Shown piece by piece: positions 60,074-64,000 of a stretch of DNA of 64,000 nt. Position numbers and translations under genes: made by a program. Source of the DNA: Streptomyces sp. CB00455 (GTDB taxonomy: Bacteria > Actinomycetota > Actinomycetes > Streptomycetales > Streptomycetaceae). The stretch is from NCBI RefSeq assembly GCF_001905445.1, contig NZ_LIVQ01000004.1, positions 377,462-441,461 of the forward strand, given 5' to 3'. Positions within the stretch are counted from its first letter, which is position 1. Every line of letters begins with the position of its first letter. A model generated the notes under the pieces. The model ran no database searches and was not told the DNA's origin. It was given only the letters and a program-made list of their open reading frames with translations.

Positions 60074-60679
60074 ATGACGACGTGGACGTTCGACACCGAT
60101 GCAGGACGGGCCGCTCTCGAGATCGCGTCCGAGTATGCGGACCGCGACCTGCTGGCCCACTCGATCCGCTCCTACGCCTTCGGGGCGCGGTACGCGCAGC
60201 AGCACGGTCTGGAGTACGACCGGGAACTGTTCTACGTTGCGGCGCTCGTCCACGACCTGGGCCTGACCGCCCCCTTCGACAGCCACACCCTGCCCTTCGA
60301 GGAGGCGGGCGGCCACGTCGCGCGTGTCCTGACGGCGGGTCTGGGCTGGCCGGCGGAGCGCCGCGCACGCGCCGAAGAGGTGATCGTGCTGCACATGCGG
60401 GACGACGTGACGGCGGCGCAGGACGTGGAGAGCCACCTCCTCCAGGTCGGCACCAGCGCCGACGTGTCGGGTCTGCGCGTCGCCGAATTCGAGCCGTCGT
60501 TCACGGCCGGGCTGCTCGCCGCCCATCCGCGGGGCCGCTTCGGCGCCACCTTCCTGGCCCTGGTCGAGGACCAGGCGGAGCGCAAGCCCGACTGTGCGGC
60601 GGCGGCCTACGTCGCGGGCGGCGCGGCGGTCCGCATCGCGGCCAACCCCCTGGACCGCCCGGCCGGGGACGCCGCCTAG
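60074..60679 (+). CDS. HD-domain hydrolase
   Basis: 201 residues. Metal-binding HD fold: LAHSIRSYAFGARYAQQHG, FYVAALVHDLGLTAPFDS with the HD pair, and VIVLHMRDDV. The arrangement resembles cyanamide-hydratase-like HD proteins of actinobacteria. Six nt after the deaminase gene, so probably one operon handling a nitrogenous compound; this is inference. Ends at a strong hairpin. Confidence 0.82.
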   Translation: MTTWTFDTDAGRAALEIASEYADRDLLAHSIRSYAFGARYAQQHGLEYDRELFYVAALVHDLGLTAPFDSHTLPFEEAGGHVARVLTAGLGWPAERRARAEEVIVLHMRDDVTAAQDVESHLLQVGTSADVSGLRVAEFEPSFTAGLLAAHPRGRFGATFLALVEDQAERKPDCAAAAYVAGGAAVRIAANPLDRPAGDAA

Positions 60680-60686
60680 GCCCAGC

Positions 60687-60737
60687 GGGCCGGTGGACCC
60701 GAGTCCGGCGCCGCGCCGGACTCGGGTCCACCGGCCC
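60687..60737 (+). terminator. Very strong hairpin terminator after the HD gene
   Basis: Perfect 24-bp stem (60687-60710 with 60714-60737) and 3-nt loop, 7 nt after the stop. Confidence 0.9.
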
Positions 60738-60822
60738 GGTGCGGGGGCCGTGGCCGCGGCCCGTGCGGACGCCACCTCGCAAGTCACCCGTATCCGCCGC
60801 GGCCTTCCGATAGCGTGCCCGC

Positions 60823-61347
60823 ATGTCGTGGGACGAGGACGGAACACCGCACCCGCTCGCACAGCGCCGCACCGGCCGAAGCGAACTGGAACCGGACCGG
60901 CTGCCCGAGGTCCGGGAGCTGGAGGTGCTCGGCTGGGAGCCGGCGCCCGGGGAACTGCGCTGGGCGTTCCTCCCGTACGTCTGGCCGGCGGCGGCCCGCA
61001 CCTGGATCCCGGACCGGTCCACCCACTGGGCGGTGGAGACCGCGCTCGACGGGCGGGGCCACATCACCGCCGTGGAGGCCGCCCCGCTGCCCGAGGCGGA
61101 TCTGCGCGGCCTCGACGGGGAGAGCGACGCCGCGCTGGCCGCCCTCGGCCTGCCGCCCCGCCCCCGCGGCCGTCTCTGGCTGCTGCGTCCGGTCGGCCCC
61201 TACCCCACTGTCGCCGCGGTCCTCGGCCACCTCGACCGGGCGGCGGCAGCCCTCGGGCTGGAGCCCGGACCTTCCGCGCGGTGGCTCGCCCTCGCGCGCG
61301 CCGAACTGGCCGCCCTGCACGACGGCCCGGAGCAGAGCGCCCCGTAG
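60823..61347 (+). CDS. Conserved hypothetical protein
   Basis: 174 residues. Soluble, Pro/Leu-rich; blocks such as RELEVLGWEPAPGELRWAFL, WIPDRSTHWAVETALDGRG and RGRLWLLRPVGPYPTVAAV look evolutionarily ordered. No catalytic motif, signal peptide or membrane helix. I do not recognise the family. ATG start; flanked by hairpins on both sides, so it is its own transcription unit. Confidence 0.6.
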   Translation: MSWDEDGTPHPLAQRRTGRSELEPDRLPEVRELEVLGWEPAPGELRWAFLPYVWPAAARTWIPDRSTHWAVETALDGRGHITAVEAAPLPEADLRGLDGESDAALAALGLPPRPRGRLWLLRPVGPYPTVAAVLGHLDRAAAALGLEPGPSARWLALARAELAALHDGPEQSAP

Positions 61348-61390
61348 CCGGGCCGCCGCGCGGACGTGCCGCAGGGCGGACGTGCCGCAG

Positions 61391-61421
61391 GGCCCGGTCC
61401 GCCGGTGCGGCGGACCGGGCC
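61391..61421. terminator. Convergent terminator between the hypothetical gene and aminopeptidase P
   Basis: Perfect 14-bp stem (61391-61404 with 61408-61421), 3-nt loop. Preceded by a perfect 16-bp tandem duplication (61360-61375 and 61376-61391). Confidence 0.8.
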
Positions 61422-61461
61422 GCGGCGCGGCATCCGGCCCCTCGGCGCCTGCGGCCCGGGA

Positions 61462-62895
61462 TCAGCCCTTGAGGCGTGCCATCCAGGCCTCGACGTCCTC
61501 GGACGTGCGGGGCAGGGCGGCCGACAGGTTCCTGTTGCCGTCCTCGGTGACCAGGATGTCGTCCTCGATGCGCACGCCGATGCCCCGGTACTCCTCGGGC
61601 AGCGTCAGGTCGTCGGGCTGGAAGTACAGGCCGGGCTCGACGGTCAGGCACATGCCGGGCTCCAGCGTGCCGTCCGCGTACGCCTCCCGGCGCGCCACGG
61701 CGCAGTCGTGGACGTCCATGCCGAGCATGTGGCCGGTGCCGGTCATCGTCCAGCGGCGCTGCAGGCCCAGCTCCAGGACCCGCTCGACCGGTCCCTCCAG
61801 CAGGCCCCACTCCACCAGCTTCTCGGCGAGCACGCGCTGCGCCGCGTGGTGGAAGTCCTGGTACTTGGCGCCGGGCCGGACGGCCGCGATGCCCGCCTCC
61901 TGCGCCTCGTACACCGCGTCGTAGATCTTGCGCTGGACCGGCGAGAAGGTGCCGTTGATCGGCAGGGTGCGGGTGATGTCGGCCGTGTAGAGGGTGTGGG
62001 TCTCCACGCCCGCGTCGAGCAGCAGCAGGTCGCCGGGGCGCACCGGGCCGTCGTTGCGGACCCAGTGGATGGTGGTCGCGTGCGGGCCGGCGGCGCAGAT
62101 GGAGCCGTAGCCGACGTCGTTGCCCTCGACGCGGGCGCGCAGGAAGAAGGTGCCCTCGATGTAGCGCTCCGAGGTGGCCTCGGCCTTGTCGAGGACCTTC
62201 ACGACGTCCTCGAAGCCGCGGACGGTGGAGTCGACGGCCTTCTGCAGCTCGCCGACCTCGAACTCGTCCTTGACCAGGCGCATCTCGGAGAGGAAGACCC
62301 GCAGCTCCTCATCGGTCCGGGCGGTGATCTTGTCGGCCAGCGCCGTCTCGATGCCCGCGTCGTGCCCGCGCACCACGCGTACCGGCCCGTCCGCCCGCCG
62401 CAGCACGTCGGTGACGGTGCGGACGTCGCGGCAGGGGAGCCCGTACAGGGCCTGCGCCTCGGTGAGGGAGTGGCGGCGCCCGGCCCACAGCTCGCCCTGG
62501 CCGTCGAGCCAGAACTCGCCGTTCTCCTTGTCGGAGCGCGGCAGCCGGTACAGCACGGCGTCGTGGCCGCCGGCCACCGGCTCCAGGACCAGCACCCCGT
62601 CCTCCTTGAGGTCGCCGGTGAGGTACGCGTAGTCCGTCGCGGCGCGGAAGGGGTACTCGGTGTCGTTCGAGCGGGTCTTGAGGTTGCCCGCGGGGACGAC
62701 CAGCCGCTCACCGGGGAACCGCGCGGACAGCACGGCGCGGCGGGCGGCGGTGTTGTCCGCCTGCGCGATCGGCCGCAGGTCCGCCTCGGTGTCGGCCCAG
62801 CCGGAGGCCATGTTCTCCGCGAGTTCGTCGGAGACGCCCCGGGACAGGCCGTTCTTCCGCTGCGTGATCGGCTGTTCCTCGGCGGTCTCTGCCAC
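61462..62895 (-). CDS. Xaa-Pro aminopeptidase (aminopeptidase P family)
   Basis: 477 residues. Dinuclear-metal pita-bread peptidase: LLLDAGVETHTLYTADITRT with both Asp ligands, the GTGHMLGMDVHD histidine, LTVEPGLYF and GIGVRIEDDILVT with the Glu ligands. N-terminal domain contains FPGERLVVPAGNLKTRSND. Removes the first residue before proline; M24B family, cytoplasmic. ATG start behind GAGGAGG. Divergent from the MaoC gene. Confidence 0.94.
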   Translation of the reverse strand: MAETAEEQPITQRKNGLSRGVSDELAENMASGWADTEADLRPIAQADNTAARRAVLSARFPGERLVVPAGNLKTRSNDTEYPFRAATDYAYLTGDLKEDGVLVLEPVAGGHDAVLYRLPRSDKENGEFWLDGQGELWAGRRHSLTEAQALYGLPCRDVRTVTDVLRRADGPVRVVRGHDAGIETALADKITARTDEELRVFLSEMRLVKDEFEVGELQKAVDSTVRGFEDVVKVLDKAEATSERYIEGTFFLRARVEGNDVGYGSICAAGPHATTIHWVRNDGPVRPGDLLLLDAGVETHTLYTADITRTLPINGTFSPVQRKIYDAVYEAQEAGIAAVRPGAKYQDFHHAAQRVLAEKLVEWGLLEGPVERVLELGLQRRWTMTGTGHMLGMDVHDCAVARREAYADGTLEPGMCLTVEPGLYFQPDDLTLPEEYRGIGVRIEDDILVTEDGNRNLSAALPRTSEDVEAWMARLKG

Positions 62896-63009
62896 GGTTC
62901 CTCCTCATTGAGCGAACTGGTCACCGCAGCCCATCATATGACTGAGGATCACATCACGTACGCTGTCGCGCCCGGTCCGTCCGGAGCGCCCCACAGGGGA
63001 GAGGGACGC

Positions 63010-63501
63010 ATGACGCTGCGCCACGTCCAGGGCAACGAGTACGTCGAGGAACACGGCGGGGACTACGAGGACTTCGAACCGGGAATGGTGATCCGGCACT
63101 GGCCGGGCCGGACCCTCTCCGAGGCCGACAACACCTGGCTGACCCTGCTGACCATGAACCAGCACCCGCTGCACTTCGACCGGCACTACGCGCAGGGCGC
63201 CGAACACGGCCGGATCCTCGTGAACAGCGGGATCACCCTCTGCCTGGTCGGCGGCATGACGGTGCAGGCGCTGTCCGCGCGGGCGGTCGCCAACCTCGGC
63301 TGGGACAAGGTCCGCCTGAAGGACCCGGTCTTCGTCGGCGACACGCTCTACGCGACGAGCCGGATCCTCGGCAAGCGGCTCTCCGCCTCCCGGCCGGGGC
63401 AGGGGATCATCACGGTGGAGACCACCGGCAGCAAGTCGACCGGCGAGACCGTCATCGTCTTCGAGCGGTCCTTCATGGTCCGCTGCCGCGAGAGCGGATG
63501 A
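63010..63501 (+). CDS. MaoC-family dehydratase
   Basis: 163 residues of hot-dog fold. YEDFEPGMVIRHWPGRTLSE and the catalytic-site stretch NQHPLHFDRHYAQ (Asp/His) with ILVNSGITLCLVGG identify an R-specific enoyl-CoA hydratase-type MaoC protein. ATG 63010 follows GAGAGGGA. It may serve acyl-CoA or ethylmalonyl/methylaspartate-type pathways; no partner genes are visible before the window ends. Confidence 0.88.
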   Translation: MTLRHVQGNEYVEEHGGDYEDFEPGMVIRHWPGRTLSEADNTWLTLLTMNQHPLHFDRHYAQGAEHGRILVNSGITLCLVGGMTVQALSARAVANLGWDKVRLKDPVFVGDTLYATSRILGKRLSASRPGQGIITVETTGSKSTGETVIVFERSFMVRCRESG

Positions 63502-63502
63502 C

Positions 63503-64000
63503 TCACCCCGCGGCGCTCACGGCCCCGTGCAGCGCCGCGGCGGCGGCCGTGTCCTCGATGGCCAGGCCCACGCTGCGGAACACCGAGGTCCGGCCGTCGG
63601 CCGTGACCCCGCCGCCGACCAGGGCGCCCAGCTCGTGCAGCGCCTGCGCGCCGATCAGGCCGCCGGCCATCGCGGCCCTCACCTCACCCGCCTCCCGGGC
63701 CGCCGCGGCCCGCTCCTCGACGGTGACGAAGGCGGTCGCCAGGAGCGCCGGGTCGACCTCCAGCGCGTCCTCGTGGGTCCCCCCGATCACATTGACGTGC
63801 GCCCCGGGAGCCACCCAGTGCGCCGCCACCAGGGGCGTGCGGCCGCCGGTCGAGGTCGCCGTGCAGATGACCTCGGCGTCGGCCACGGCGTCCCGCACCG
63901 TGCGGCACACCGAGACCTTGACCCCCGGCCCCGCGGTGTCGCGGACCCACTGCGCGAAGGACTCGGTACGGGCCGGGGTGCGCGAGAACACCCGGACCGA
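63503..64000 (-). CDS. Ornithine cyclodeaminase/mu-crystallin family protein, partial
   Basis: C-terminal ~165 residues; the frame is open through the right edge, so the start lies outside. Rossmann NAD domain remains: VFSRTPARTESFAQ, ADAEVICTATSTGGRTPLVA, then HVNVIGGTHEDALEVDP and a C-terminal FRSVGLAIEDTAAAAALH. Family members are ornithine cyclodeaminase, alanine dehydrogenase or ketimine reductase; the substrate cannot be assigned from this part. Ends 1 nt past the convergent MaoC stop. Confidence 0.85.
   Translation of the reverse strand, partial: SVRVFSRTPARTESFAQWVRDTAGPGVKVSVCRTVRDAVADAEVICTATSTGGRTPLVAAHWVAPGAHVNVIGGTHEDALEVDPALLATAFVTVEERAAAAREAGEVRAAMAGGLIGAQALHELGALVGGGVTADGRTSVFRSVGLAIEDTAAAAALHGAVSAAG

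Overview
The window is chromosomal DNA from a streptomycete. It has very high G+C, frequent GTG starts, many 4-8 bp stop/start overlaps, a HspR-type heat-shock locus, a ParB-binding parS site, DesK-type two-component pairs, a MarR/SigE/P450 complement and PASTA-less Ser/Thr kinase architecture. The gene order (dnaK operon, clpB, pyrE/fba, kynA, purA, ybaB-recR, aspartokinase-asd-sigma) is the conserved core-chromosome order I know from Streptomyces. The parS site agrees with a position in the origin-proximal core. No tRNA, rRNA, CRISPR array, transposase or prophage gene was seen.

Layout. 1-5.2 kb: 3' end of dcd, a phosphoribosyltransferase, a Yip1 membrane protein, an EtfD-like membrane Fe-S oxidoreductase with a repetitive tail, and a short sugar transferase. 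5.5-15 kb: heat-shock region with dnaK-grpE-dnaJ-hspR and clpB, both preceded by HAIR operators for HspR. Between them sits a small accessory locus (about 9.98-11.72 kb): a LuxR-like regulator diverging from a secreted peptide with six DSGWG repeats, translationally coupled to a Rieske-fold protein that has lost its cluster ligands. 15-25.4 kb: YbjN protein, PIG-V-like mannosyltransferase, aminotransferase, DUF2617, membrane spermidine-synthase-like protein, CoxG-like protein, aldose epimerase, pyrE, parS, fba. 25.5-33.2 kb: DUF3151, tryptophan-to-anthranilate genes (kynA, kynU and a probable formamidase), purA, a diacylglycerol-kinase-like protein, a P450 and a MITE-like inverted repeat.

33.4-40 kb: two tandemly duplicated DesK-type kinase/LuxR-regulator pairs. 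One pair ends a chain of four overlapping genes (secreted hydrolase, acyltransferase 3, kinase, regulator). 40-46.6 kb: LysE exporter, SnoaL-like protein, a predicted pseudokinase, a MarR regulator with a 14-residue tandem-repeat N-terminus coupled to a DJ-1/PfpI protein, and a class III aminotransferase. 46.8-51.2 kb: GntR regulator, an unknown protein, an orphan SLATT membrane protein, ybaB, recR, DUF5063. 51.3-55.7 kb: aspartokinase with an internal beta-subunit start, a diverged aspartate-semialdehyde dehydrogenase, and a SigE-family sigma factor with a coupled membrane protein. 55.9-64 kb: SURF1, S9 peptidase, CodA-like deaminase, HD protein, unknown protein, aminopeptidase P, MaoC protein, and a partial ornithine cyclodeaminase-like gene.

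The most likely undescribed system is the regulator / DSGWG-repeat peptide / cluster-less Rieske locus. All functional statements are read from sequence and memory of families; no database search was run.
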